DNA of 32,500 nucleotides from Mesostigma viride. Its lineage: Eukaryota; Streptophyta; Mesostigmatophyceae; Mesostigmatales; Mesostigmataceae. The translations under genes and the position numbers were made by a program. The notes under the pieces were generated by a model. It saw only the letters and a list, made by a program, of their open reading frames with translations. It ran no database searches and was not told the DNA's origin. Numbering within the stretch: the first letter of the stretch is position 1; every line of letters begins with the position of its first letter. The stretch spans positions 1 through 32,500 of the forward strand of contig RPFO01001396.1 in assembly GCA_009746045.1 (NCBI GenBank), read 5' to 3'. Of this stretch, positions 9,450 to 19,257 are shown one piece after another.

Positions 9450-9870
9450 GAATCGGGGTTCTTTGAACGGAGTTTCTTCTATACGTGAATGCGGGAACAA
9501 GAGGCCGCTGGATGAGCGGCTTATAGGTCGTAGTGTTTACTCGTAGCTGTTTGGCTAGAGCTTTTGTGATTAGTAGATGCAATATAGTGCATGGTTGAAA
9601 AATGAATTAAATAAAATGTGCGTTCCGCGCTTGGGTTGATTATACCCGGGCGGAACGGGGCGTGAGGTGCAGTGCCCCTGAAAAGAACAACCTACGCATT
9701 ATTTAATACTAGCCGTGCAGATTCGGGATATTCTACCCCCGGTCTGTACGGTTAGCGTCTTACTAGCATCCACTAAACATAAGGGTTTAATGACGTCAGT
9801 TAGCTAGGGATAAGGGAGGTTTTGCGACTAAAAGCCGCTCTGGCTGGTTTTGTCGGCCTCTTTCTTTGCT
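9450..9870 (+). repeat. 421-bp terminal direct repeat, copy 1
   Basis: By eye it is identical over its full length to 10834-11254. It contains AATAAA-like sequence followed by an imperfect GC-rich hairpin (CGTTCCGCGC to GGGCGGAACG, 9621-9657). Confidence 0.95.
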
Positions 9871-10833
9871 CGTTGTCGTTGCGGCGGCAGCCGCAGCTAT
9901 GGGTGCTGCGGAGCAAAATCCCAAAAGCACTGGTTGCACTGGCCACTTGGCCAGTGGTGAGACTTCCAGTTGTTAACCGGCCAGGCGTAGTTCCTCGCTC
10001 GGTTAACTAAAAGAAAAGAAAATGATTACCTCCGGTCCGCACCTTTTCCCCAGCTTGGGGTCTTTGGTGGGCCGGATGCCGTGACAGGTGCTCAACTGTC
10101 GCTTGGTCGGCCCAGTGCGCGAGCTGGTGCTCCGTACCTGGGGATGCTTGCACCCCGGGTTGGAGCCGGATGGCTGGCACTGGCGACCCGTGTCTCGGTC
10201 CGCGGCCTGCGGCTTTTTCTTCGGAAATTGCTGCTGGCCAGCAAACTTTGCAATTGCCTGAACCGCCGAGGGGGGGTGGTTGGGGCTGGGGACGGCGATG
10301 GGAAAAGCGCCTAAGCTAGAAATTTTTTCCCCACGCATAGAAACCTCGGGGGGGAATGCGGTCTTGGCTGAACGGACTCTCGTTCAGCCAGGTGCCTGGG
10401 GCTGTGGCCTCGGGCATCCGGGCTGGCGGGGCCTGGGCTAGGTCCACGTTTTTTCTCGAAGCACCCCGGGTCTATGGGGAGACGGCCATAGCGGTACCGA
10501 CTCGGGGCCCCGAGAGGGGTCATGATAGGCTGGCCGTGCGCAATCGCAGTGCAAATGCGCTGGGCCTTTTTGGGCCTGGCCATGCATCCACAGCCGCCGG
10601 GCACACGCCTCCCGATGTGGGGGGGCTCCCGTTTTGCGGCAGGGCGGTCACTTGTGACAACGAGCAAGGTGGAGTGCGGCTTCAAGGGAAAGCCAGGGCG
10701 GGGGTGATTGGGCAACGTACTTCATGAAGGGCCTTGAACGGCGTGCCTCCGGGCATGTCAATTAGTGTCACATGTATGCTTCCACTTATTGTTTAATGAA
10801 GATGCTGGTTTTTGTGGGAGCTACGTGGGACAT
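9871..10833. other. GC-rich interior between the 421-bp repeats, no gene recognised
   Basis: Open frames of 77-134 codons overlap on both strands (10311-10715 minus, 10356-10727 plus) and look like composition effects. The strand carries the motifs shared with 28288-32469, but no gag, RT, integrase or recombinase motif. Confidence 0.55.
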
Positions 10834-11254
10834 GAATCGGGGTTCTTTGAACGGAGTTTCTTCTATACGTGAATGCGGGAACAAGAGGCCGCTGGATGAG
10901 CGGCTTATAGGTCGTAGTGTTTACTCGTAGCTGTTTGGCTAGAGCTTTTGTGATTAGTAGATGCAATATAGTGCATGGTTGAAAAATGAATTAAATAAAA
11001 TGTGCGTTCCGCGCTTGGGTTGATTATACCCGGGCGGAACGGGGCGTGAGGTGCAGTGCCCCTGAAAAGAACAACCTACGCATTATTTAATACTAGCCGT
11101 GCAGATTCGGGATATTCTACCCCCGGTCTGTACGGTTAGCGTCTTACTAGCATCCACTAAACATAAGGGTTTAATGACGTCAGTTAGCTAGGGATAAGGG
11201 AGGTTTTGCGACTAAAAGCCGCTCTGGCTGGTTTTGTCGGCCTCTTTCTTTGCT
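10834..11254 (+). repeat. 421-bp terminal direct repeat, copy 2
   Basis: Identical to 9450-9870 at an offset of 1384 bp. It is preceded by a purine-rich TGGGAGCTACGTGGGACATG run that could be a polypurine-tract-like feature. Confidence 0.95.
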
Positions 11255-12688
11255 TTTGAATTATGTTATAAGACCTAGGCACCTACCACTTCAGGGATGA
11301 TAAACAATTAGTTGCTGAACAGTTTGAGCCATTGGGGTCATCATTTGGGTGGGTATACCAGCAGTTACACCCAGTACAGCCCATAGGGGTACCGTTGGTA
11401 AAATGCAACCAAGGGGGTAGGGGTGGGCATACTACCTACTAATATGGCCACCAACCATGCCAAATAATACATTTCCCTTCCACAATGATGGGGAAACATA
11501 ACTGCATCATCACACTGCCCTTACATGGCACCTATGTGCAGGTGCCACCTTGTCCATGCACGTAGGTAACGTGGTACGGATACCCTACGCAAGGCATGCA
11601 TTCTAGGAGGCAGCCACCAACAAACTAGTGATGTTGAGCCTATTTCAGCCTGCCCTAGCAAGGATAAACTATGCCTAAGCTGCTATAGCTTACCAGGTGA
11701 TGGCCAGCACTCCTGGTGGCACATGCTGTCAATGGGAAGCTTTTACTCACCAGTTACGTGCTTGATGATGCCACAGAGACCAGCCAACTGCCTCACTCTC
11801 ATGCAATATGTGTATGGGAAATGTATAACAAACATATATGGAGGTATTCAAACCCATACAGCCTCTAAAACTTATCACCGTCACCCTGTGGCAGGTCAAC
11901 TGACTGAGGGAAGCATCTAAGAAGGGTGTTTTAGAAAGGGGCCAGGCCAGGGTCAAGAAAGAGCATAATGCAAAAATAATGTGCTACACAAGCTAGAACG
12001 TATATATAAACGTCAAACATCGATAGGAAAACGATGCTGAAGCTTTACCAGGCATGGATGGCGTTACCTTGGCCCAGGCGGTGGCCGCAAAATGGCGCAT
12101 TTTGGCACACCAAAGTTGTGCAGCATGGTCGCTGGATTCGGCGATTTCTTGCCACCCTTGCACGTTTACGACTACTATGTATCATAAAAAGTACAAAGAA
12201 ACCAATATATCCTTTAAAATACGCCGGAAAGGTATTGCTGTCAACGTTTCTATCGTCCGGCCTGATCGCAGTTTTTTCCAACAAGAACGCTGCCGACACC
12301 TATCAAATGGCATTCCCGCGAACAAAAGATTGGCCTGTATGATCTTTAGGACGTATAAAATCAATTTCCTAAGTTTGGCCAGAAAATTCGAACGCAAACG
12401 TAAATACCATGCGTGGGCGCAAGCCGCCATGGCCAGGTCATCGTTTTCCGGAATGCACGTTTTACGTGAAAAAGTACCCTGACCCCTTGTACTTTGACCG
12501 GCCAGAACACCTCTATAACTTTGTCAAAAGTATGCAAACCCTAGTACCATGCTGTGAAGGAACTTATAAACTTTCGATCTTCTCAGCTAAACTTTTCCTA
12601 ATTCTCAATAGATTTCGCGGCATCTGGTCCCCCGAGAAGGGGCCGATGCATCGGCTGGAACTCGATTTTTGGCGGAAAATCGGCAGCA
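11255..12688. other. Right interior of the piggyBac-like element, no gene recognised
   Basis: Open frames up to 142 codons (12054-12482 plus) are opposed by frames on the other strand and contain no transposase motif that I can see. Confidence 0.45.
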
Positions 12689-12702
12689 AGACCATTTAGG
12701 GG
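12689..12702 (-). repeat. Right TIR of the piggyBac-like element
   Basis: AGACCATTTAGGGG is followed by TTAA and is the exact inverse of 9223-9236. Confidence 0.88.
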
Positions 12703-13020
12703 TTAACCTAGTTCTATCTTCATCGCCCATTATATTTTATATGGTCAGTCAGTTGTCATTCCAGTTCCTATTTACATATATAACCGTCTCAGCTTCATGC
12801 GCTTAATTTTTGTAGGTCTGTAATGCAGCATATTGTTTACATTTTGCTCTTTATTCGTATGTGTCCTAGATGTATTATCTTATACTATCTATATTGTGTG
12901 ATCTGCAATGCATCGTGATGTCATGCATGCAGAAGCGGTCTGGCATACGTGAGGACGACCCCAAGGTCTGGAGGCTGCGCGAGATTGAGGGGGTGCCTCT
13001 GAAATGCGGTCAAAGGGGCA

Positions 13021-13325
13021 CTAGATCAATTTAGGACAGGCATCGTCTACCGCCGGTGCTCGCATCAGCATGTCCGCAAGGACGTTTACCCGTCCATTGA
13101 GGTTGATGTCACTGATGTCGAGCACGGCCGGGTGCATAGCGCCGACAGCACGTTTCTGCCCTGCCTGCGTGAAGAAGCCGCATGAGTCACTCAGTGGCAA
13201 CATGGACCTGCACAACCCGCCCAGGTTGTGGGACTCCCCCGTCACGTTGTCCCCGACGGAGGAGCGATATTTTGATGCGATTGGGTTCCCAATTTCTCCT
13301 GTCCTGAACTTCGCATCTGCCTAGA
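13021..13325 (-). pseudogene. Unrecognised coding-like segment, possible terminal exon
   Basis: The minus frame is open from about 13325 to a TAG at 13021-13023 and reads as plausible protein, including DSCGFFTQAGQKRAVGAMHP and LNGRVNVLADMLMRAPAV. An AG at about 13325 could be a splice acceptor. The plus strand of the same region also has protein-like runs (about 12931-13188, with one shift near 13032), so the coding strand is not settled. I do not recognise a family. Confidence 0.3.
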
Positions 13326-13686
13326 GTTTACCAAGTCCACATCCAGCTGTGCCATAGCAGCTAGCTTTTCTTTATGGTGTTAGCTTGGGCCGATGAATGA
13401 AGGGAGGTTGAGCAATTAATTGTGAATCACGGGAATTATTCTGGCCAGAATGCCATGGCGCTCATTTAATTGTGCTTGATCCATATAGGTGTAGCTAGAC
13501 TTTGTGAGGACCAAGAGTTCCTAATGTCATGGCCATGTTGTGTTTTGGAAAAAAGCAGGCATGGGAGGGTTTGCCTTGACGTATGCCTTTGCAATTTGTT
13601 GTGTACCCCATGGCCAAACGACTTTCATGTTCTTATTAAGAGAGAAACTATTCATATACGTGGTATGTTGCTAAGGGAGCATGCTA
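13326..13686. other. No gene recognised
   Basis: This is unassigned sequence between the coding-like segment and the ORF1 fragment. An 88-codon open frame on the plus strand (13470-13736) runs into the antisense of the ORF1 fragment and is not convincing. Confidence 0.45.
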
Positions 13687-14103
13687 GGGCCGCGCGTGGG
13701 GGAGGCGGTGGGCCGGCGGTCAGCTTAAATGCTTAATCTCACCAAGAAGGCCCATGCGTGCAAGGATTTTGCTCTCAAACGCACGTGCAAGCTTCTCGGA
13801 ACTCTCACCTTCCTCCATGTCGAAGTTCTTGGGTATGGCGTTGAGGCTGCGCTTGGCGAGCTCGGCCTCCTCGCGGAGGTCAAGCGTCTGCAGCTGGAGC
13901 TGGGCTGCGACGGCGGAGGTGGTGGAGGTGGTATGTTGCTTAATAAGCATGTCCGCCCAGGGATCGTGATGGGAGGAGCATCGCCGGCCATGCAGGCCAG
14001 CAGGGGCTGGCTTGGCGGCAATGTCCTTCACCGCCTGGGCGGTGAGGCCTGCGGTGTTCTGCAGGACCTCTATAGCGATGGCATTGTCCTTGAGCGTACG
14101 CAT
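13687..14103 (-). pseudogene. LINE ORF1-like fragment (copy A)
   Basis: The minus frame reads DNAIAIEVLQNTAGLTAQAV, WADMLIKQHTTSTTSAVAAQ, LREEAELAKRSLNAI and NFDMEEGESSEKLARAFE. It is nearly identical to parts of the copies at 19258-20657 and 21886-23347. It lacks the N-terminal third and breaks off in the RRM-like part, after an 8-bp duplication-like insert (CATTTAAG) and a GG insert. Homology ends near 13687 and 14100. It is a truncated fragment of a dispersed family, lying 97 bp from the 3' end of the RLE-type LINE at 14201. I infer no functional link between the two. Confidence 0.85.
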
Positions 14104-14192
14104 GATTATACACCATGATTATGGGCATGCACCTATAGCTGATCTTCTTGCACAACCAACGCAGTATAAACCATCAACATCCAATCCTCGCG

Positions 14193-14370
14193 ATATATAT
14201 TAAAAATATAATTACTTACAGCAGAGTGAAATCACTCAAACCAAAGCAAACGCCCAGCTATAAACCTATATACAGAGCCATGTCAAAGCTCTATACTACG
14301 ATAAGACCAATGGAAACGCCTAACGGGAGGAACCTAATAGCCCTGCTGCACCGCAAAATCAGCCCGCGTA
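14193..14370 (-). repeat. LINE 3' end (left arm of inverted repeat)
   Basis: It contains the last codons (ADFAVQQGY-stop) and the AT-rich 3' UTR of the LINE. It matches 18421-18598 in inverted orientation with only a few differences. Confidence 0.92.
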
Positions 14371-17147
14371 CGGCGGAGCATGATGTCAGCCATGGCCCGA
14401 GTCAGCGCCACCGACAGGCGCTGACGCCAATATGACGTCCAGGTCCGCGCCGACCATGGGGCCCGCTGGCCCTCCAGGTCCAGCCGGTCCTCCCGGAGCC
14501 GGCAACACTCCTTGAAGAAGGCGGAGGTCAGGGGCCCCATGGCCCCAAACTCCTCCAGGACAAAGGGCACCACACGATGGTGCCCGACGTCGCCGTAGGC
14601 CAGGAGCTTGGCCCGCTCCGCCCGGTCCGCCGTGTAACCTGCCGTGAGGGAGGCCCCAGCCACGTGGCTAAGAGCCAAGGGCCGCGCCACCGAAACGTCA
14701 ATAAGCAGATGCCGGCCACCCCCCTCAAAGTCCAGCACCACGATGTCAGGCCGGTGGTTGGGGGAATAGAAGGCAGCGCCATCCGCATCCTCGGACCGGA
14801 TGTTCGCGTGGGGGAAAACCGACCGAATCATGGCGAGCACCACCGTCAGGAGGACAGTGTGCAAATACAAATACCAATTCTGATTCTGTTGGCCCCCCAT
14901 GCAGGCAAGGTAGTGAGTCCCCGTGGGATCCAGCGGCTGCCCACAGCTACCACAAGGCCGCCCGGCCGGAACAAGAGGCTGCGGGGCAAATAGCTGGTGC
15001 CGGAGCGCCACCGAGTAGTGGCTGGGAGCCAAGGCGAATGGGGGGGCCATGGGAAGAGCACGAAGGTACGCCGAGCCCACACTCCGCAAGGAAAGCGAGA
15101 ACAGCCACGCACGTCCCTGGGCGTTGAGGTCCGCGAAAAGAGCAATCCAATCAGCCGTGTGCAGAATACCCGCGTAGGTTTTCTGGTGTTTATCGATGAC
15201 GCGAGCAGGGAATGCGGCGGGAGATTGAACGGAGGCGACCGAGGGAGTGCCGCGAGGGAGGTGGCGCTGTACCGCCTGAGCGGCACGGACGGGAGAACAG
15301 GCCTGCTGGATCTCAGCATAGGCCTCCTGGATGGCAGTGACGAAGGGCAAAGGGCTGCTGGGGTCCAGGAGGTCAGGCGCTGCCGTTGCCAAAAGGGGCA
15401 GGAGCCGGCAGCTTTCCGCCCACGACTGAGCGACGGAGCCCAAAAAGGCTGCTGGGGCCAGCCGGGCGGCACGAGTCAGACCGCAGCCACCCATCCGTGC
15501 AGGCAGGGAGGCAATGCGAATAGCATGTGGCGGGAGGTCGGGGCCCGGGACCAGCTGCGCCAAGGCCGACTGGATGCGTTCGTCGTGGCCCTCGGCGGCC
15601 AGCCGGACCTGAGACGGAAGAGCGCCCCGGAGCCAGTGAACGACGCGAGGGTGAGCGCAAAACCACAGAAGCAGACCCTTGGTCTGCGAATCATGAAGGC
15701 GCGCAATCAAGGGCAGTACCTCAGTGCGTGCCTCGAGGGCGGCCCGCAGAGCATCGATGACAAACGCGGGGTCGCCAACCGGAACGCCGAGGACATCCAA
15801 CCCATGGAGGCGCTCGTCCCGGCCCAAGAGCTGGGGCGGAAAGCCGGAGCAATCACCTTGGGGCGAGTACACCGCGCACTTGGCAAGGGTCAACTGGAGG
15901 TTGATGTCGGCCACCGCGGTCTGCAGTGCCAGCAGAGCCGCGGTGGTGTCCGGCACAGGGCCCAGAAGGTAGATATCATCCAAGTAGGCCTGAATAGCGA
16001 CCGCCGGGTGGGCAGCATGGACCGCTTGGAGGCAACCCTGGAGGGGGGCGGCAAAGTACAGGGGTCCCAGGGGGTCCCCTTGCTGGGTGCCCGACCGCGA
16101 CAGCAGGCCGCCGCGAGTGCCGTCCTCCATGATGTGAACCAGTTGGCCGGGCTGGCCGTAGCACACCGCTGTCCAAGCGTACAAGTCCTCGAAGGACTCC
16201 ATGACGGCCGCAAACATGCTGGCGCGGGACAGACTGTTGAACGCGTTGTGGCAGTCGACCTTGACGACAGCGTGGGTGGGGTGGGCCTCGAGGTAGGCCT
16301 GCACCGAATGGATGAGGATATCCGCCCCGCCTGGAGTCGTCACCCCCAGCTGGGCCGCCACCGAGGTCTCACCCGCTGCGAGGGGCGGGCAGAAAAAGGC
16401 ACGGAGCTCGGGCGCCTTTTGGCGGCAGATCACTTTGCCCACGAGCTTGCGGAGCACCTCACCGCAGGCGATCGGGCGCACCTTGCCCTCGGGGGGGGCA
16501 AGACACCCTTGAGCAGAGCGAGGAGGCGAGCGCCCGCTAACCACTCGCGCGCAGCGGGAGGAACGCGACCAGCCGCCAGGTCAATGAGGGTGTCAAAGAG
16601 AATGTCCTCGCCCCCATGCCCCACCAGGACCTCCAAGTGCTCGTAGCGCCAGCCCGACGGCCCGGTAGAGGAAGCCCGCGGGACCGCACGCATCACCTCC
16701 AGGAAGCAGTCGCGGTCCAGCCGGAGGGGGGCCGGCAGGGGGTCCGGCACGGGCAGCTGGAATCCGGGCTCCGCAGGGTGAAGAGCCTCCAAGGCCGCCA
16801 GGGTAGCCGCATTGGCGGGGGCGAGCTTGGCCATTTCCAAGCGGGTCATGGCCCGGCTGAGCTGCCCCTCGCGGACGAGGCGGATGACGTCGGCGGCCAC
16901 CCGCTCGAAGTTGACCCGATCCCCCGACAGCCGGGCCGTGCGCGGGGGCGGCACGCCAAACAGCCCCTCCCAGTCCCCCTGCAGAAAGCGTCGGCAACGG
17001 GCAATAACAGTTGTACAAGCGGGATGTACAAGCAGGATGTACAAGCAGGATGTAAGAATATGCGTTAACCTTAGCTAAAAGGTTTGCGCATAAAAAGTAT
17101 AAGCATTCGCTTGTACAACTTAGAACCGGCGTGGCGCGGAAGTCATG

Positions 17148-17158
17148 GGTTCGAAACC
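17148..17158 (+). promoter_or_regulatory. Box-B-like motif in unit 1
   Basis: GGTTCGAAACC matches the RNA polymerase III box B consensus GGTTCGANNCC. It is repeated at 17526-17536 in unit 2. A clear box A or tRNA cloverleaf is not visible, so a Pol III role is only a possibility. Confidence 0.4.
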
Positions 17159-17525
17159 TCGTGGGGCCAGTGCCGAGTAGGGATTATTTGGGAGGATCCG
17201 CCGGGGCACCGGTCGGACCTAATTAATCGCCTAGCGAGGTACATATCGGACCTTCCCGGGATTAATATCGAATTAGTAATTCGATGCGGAAGTAAACCCT
17301 AGTTAGGGAGCCGCTTAATATTCCGCCCCAACGCGCAAAGGTTTTAAGTTGTACAAGCGAATGCTTATACTTTTTATGCGCAAACCTTTTAGCTAAGGTT
17401 AACGCATATTCTTACATCCTGCGCAGGATGTAAGAATATGCGTTAACCTTAGCTAAAAGGTTTGCGCATAAAAAGTATAAGCATTCGCTTGTACAACTTA
17501 GAACCGGCGCGGCGCGGAAGTCATG

Positions 17526-17536
17526 GGTTCGAAACC
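17526..17536 (+). promoter_or_regulatory. Box-B-like motif in unit 2
   Basis: Same GGTTCGAAACC as in unit 1, exactly 378 bp downstream. Confidence 0.4.
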
Positions 17537-18420
17537 TCGTGGGGCCAGTGCCGAGTAGGGATTATTTGGGAGGATCCGCCGGGGCACCGGTCGGACCTAA
17601 TTAATCGCCTAGCGAGGTACATATCGGACCTTCCCGGGATTAATATCGAATTAGTAATTCGATGCGGAAGTAAACCCTAGTTAGGGAGCCGCTTAATATT
17701 CCGCCCCAACGCGCAAAGGTTTTAAGTTGTACAAGCGAATGCTTATACTTTTTATGCGCAAACCTTTTAGCTAAGGTTAACGCATATTCTTACATCCTGC
17801 GCAGGATGTAAGAATATGCGTTAACCTTAGCTAAAAGGTTTGCGCATAAAAAGTATAAGCATTCGCTTGTACAACTATAACCGCACCCTGGAGGCCGCGC
17901 ACACCACGCCCGAGAGGGGTGAGGAGCAGGCGGGGGGTCACCATGTGCAGTTTAAAGCCCAGCGGGTCGTCCGGAGCGGCGTGCATGCGCCGGAGAGAAA
18001 CGATTGCACATTGCGCGAAAAGGCTACGCGCGCGGTGGGGGAGGTCGGTCAGGGTAGACGTCGGGTTGATGGCGCATGCATCCCAGGGAACCGTGTCAAG
18101 CCAACGCCAACTGGCCGAGTAGTCGGGCGGCGGGGGCTGGGAGCCGGTGGGAGCCGAGGCGGGAGGGGGGGAGGGGGCCGGGACTGCTGGCCGGTTGAGG
18201 GGCCGTTGAGCAACACAGGCGCGCGCGTGCTGAGCGCGCCCGTGAATGGAGTACACCCGCTGGCAGTGAGCTTCCGGGCACCGGTAACAGCTCATGGCCT
18301 GCAGATCCGCCGCGCCGAGATCGGGGTGCACAGCGCGAAGGTGCTGGCAGAGGAGGTTACGGTTGTGGAACACACCCGCACACGGGGACCCCGTGGGAAG
18401 CAGCACGGCGATATATATAT

Positions 18421-18598
18421 TACGCGGGCTGATTTTGCGGTGCAGCAGGGCTATTAGGTTCCTCCCGTTAGGCGTTTCCATTGGTCTTATCGTAGTATGA
18501 GAGATTTGACATGGCTCTGTATATAGGTTCATAGCTGGGCGTTTGCTTTGGTTTGAGTGATTTCACTCTGCTGTAAGTAATTATATTTTTAATATATA
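18421..18598 (+). repeat. Inverted second copy of the LINE 3' end (right arm)
   Basis: It reads TACGCGGGCTGATTTTGCGG onward through the same stop codon and 3' UTR as the left arm, in the opposite direction, and ends in a TA run. It abuts the 5' coding remnant of the LINE at an ATATATAT stretch. Confidence 0.92.
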
Positions 18599-18636
18599 TA
18601 TATTAAAAATATAATTACTTACAGCAGAGTGAAATC
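18559..18636. repeat. 78-bp perfect palindrome of the LINE 3' terminus
   Basis: The last 39 bp of the LINE 3' end (from GATTTCACTCTGCTGTAAG) is joined tail-to-tail to its own reverse complement through a TATATA centre at 18597/18598. The target duplicate TCGCGATATATAT follows directly. Confidence 0.93.
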
Positions 18637-18667
18637 TCGCGATATATATATGCACGGCTTGACGACG

Positions 18668-18675
18668 TATATATA
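18668..18675 (+). promoter_or_regulatory. TATA-like box
   Basis: TATATATA lies about 35-40 bp before the ATG at 18709. AT repeats are common here, so this is weak. Confidence 0.2.
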
Positions 18676-18708
18676 CAGCACCTAAATACTGCGCAACTGC
18701 AACCTGCT

Positions 18709-18891
18709 ATGGCTGACATGCAAGCAACGTCGAGTAGGATGGCGGTCTTAGTTAGAGAGGCTGGGAAGAGGTCGGTAGAAATAAGTGGAAAACGGGCAGA
18801 AACTATAGGTAGAAACACGATATACTTATGCCTGCAAGCACTATTGAGCCGGTGGCAGAGGCCATTTCCAGGAAAATACAGCATACCGTAG
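18709..18891 (+). CDS. Candidate small ORF, unrecognised
   Basis: This 60-codon frame begins MADMQATSSRMAVLVREAGK and looks helical and charged. Near 18825 a different frame takes over with protein-like sequence (ASTIEPVAEAISRKIQHTVA) to about 19007. It could be a frameshifted small gene or an ORF1-related leader. There is no family match, and the same stretch is open on the other strand (18615-18935). Confidence 0.2.
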   Translation: MADMQATSSRMAVLVREAGKRSVEISGKRAETIGRNTIYLCLQALLSRWQRPFPGKYSIP

Positions 18892-19257
18892 CAATAGCCA
18901 CGGTCACGCCTTACGCTATTTGCAGGCACCATCATGCCCGGCCGGAGCTACCCAAAAAAAGTCTGTACAAATCTCGGTTTAGCCGAGAGTCCGGGCCTTC
19001 GGAATGAATAAACATGTGTTAAGAAGTCGAAACACCATGGAAATAACATGCATGGTGCCGCATCAGACCCTCGTCTGCCATTACAGTAGAGGAGGACAGC
19101 CACGAGCCACGAGCCACGAGGTAGCCATGGCTGACGGCGGCGCTCATAATAACTTTCACGTTTGTGCACCGAATTCAGTCGTGAATATCACAATCGCTTC
19201 GTCTTTCTAAGACGCACATGCTGATATAATTTTCCGACGCTATTACGCATGCAATAT

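Larger units (their letters stand above)
9450..11254. mobile_element. Element with identical 421-bp terminal direct repeats, 1805 bp
   Basis: Two identical 421-bp copies (9450-9870 and 10834-11254) enclose 963 bp of GC-rich DNA with no recognised gene. The repeats start near AATCGGGG and end near TTTCTTTGC, not TG..CA, and I find no flanking target duplication. A miniature LTR-type element is one reading; a DIRS/PAT-like element moved by a tyrosine recombinase is another, because those leave no duplication. Internal motifs (GTACCTGGGGATGCTTGC near 10134, ATGCATCCACAGC near 10583, TTGCGGCAGGGC near 10634) recur inside the larger element at 28288-32469. Confidence 0.7.
9223..12702. mobile_element. 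piggyBac-like element, 3480 bp, TTAA target
   Basis: The ends are perfect 14-bp inverted repeats (CCCCTAAATGGTCT and AGACCATTTAGGGG), bordered on both sides by TTAA (9219-9222 and 12703-12706). TTAA duplication and CCC-starting ends are the signature of piggyBac. A looser match continues inward: both ends have a GCCGAT-ATCGGC palindrome (9247-9260, 12642-12655) and an inverted ACCAGATGCC block (about 9280-9289, 12620-12629). No DDD transposase frame is visible, so it appears non-autonomous or disrupted. A second element with identical direct repeats lies inside at 9450-11254. Kolobok elements also use TTAA, so the superfamily call is probable, not certain. Confidence 0.78.
17009..17876. mobile_element. 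Tandem TIR element (378-bp units) inserted in the LINE
   Basis: The insert is flanked by ATAAC on both sides (17004-17008, 17877-17881), and its ends are AGTTGTACAAGC and GCTTGTACAACT. Inside are two complete 378-bp units (17045-17422 and 17423-17800) plus a partial third (17801-17876). Each complete unit is bounded by about 78-bp TIRs (GCAGGATGTAAGAATATGCG to its inverse), and units abut at CATCCTGC-GCAGGATG without spacer. A GATGTACAAGC(A/G)G 12-mer triplicate marks the left end (about 17018-17055). No coding sequence is evident; the 72-codon frame in each unit is repeated with the unit. The superfamily is undetermined (5-bp duplication). Confidence 0.85.
14334..18420 (-). pseudogene. LINE ORF2-like protein: zinc fingers, RT, CCHC and RLE endonuclease
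   Basis: The N-terminal piece (18420-17882) has Cys/His motifs: GVFHNRNLLCQHLRAVH and CPEAHCQRVYSIHGRAQHARAC-type fingers. After the 868-bp insert the frame resumes (ARCRRFLQGDWEGLFG) and carries STGPSGWRYEHL. It shifts at the G8 run near 16491 into the 736-codon main frame. There the RT blocks are RPIACGEVLRKL, VDCHNAFNSLSR (about residue 96), SGTQQGDPLG (151-160) and YLDD (187-190). The C-terminus has C531, C534, H544, C548, then RPD (598-600) and LLID (613-616), the pattern of a restriction-like endonuclease after a CCHC knuckle. Zinc fingers before the RT and such an endonuclease after it characterise R2/NeSL-type LINEs. The product would be an RNP nicking the target and priming reverse transcription there. 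About 1070 codons remain once the insert is discounted. Confidence 0.9.
14201..18636 (-). mobile_element. RLE-type LINE with inverted 3' ends
   Basis: A GC-rich LINE on the minus strand runs from about 18420 (5') to 14201 (3'). The whole unit is flanked by the direct duplication TCGCGATATATAT (14188-14200 and 18637-18649). About 178 bp of the LINE's own 3' end is repeated in inverted orientation at its 5' side (18421-18598), and a further 39-bp inverted piece follows to 18636. The coding region has zinc fingers, RT and a C-terminal endonuclease. Lesions are an 868-bp insertion (17009-17876), a one-base frameshift in a G8 run (16491-16498) and probable 5' truncation. The few lesions suggest a fairly young insertion. 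Confidence 0.85.

Noticed and set aside
9450-11254. Standard LTR retrotransposon
   Set aside because: The identical direct repeats lack TG..CA ends, a primer-binding match and a flanking duplicate, and no gag or pol is visible; only a neutral call is made.
14997-16646. 549-codon plus-strand open frame
   Set aside because: It lies antisense to the LINE RT ORF, has no protein motifs, and is explained by the high GC content of the coding strand.
17130-17190. tRNA gene around GGTTCGAAACC
   Set aside because: A T-loop-like box B is present, but no acceptor, D or anticodon arms could be folded around it.
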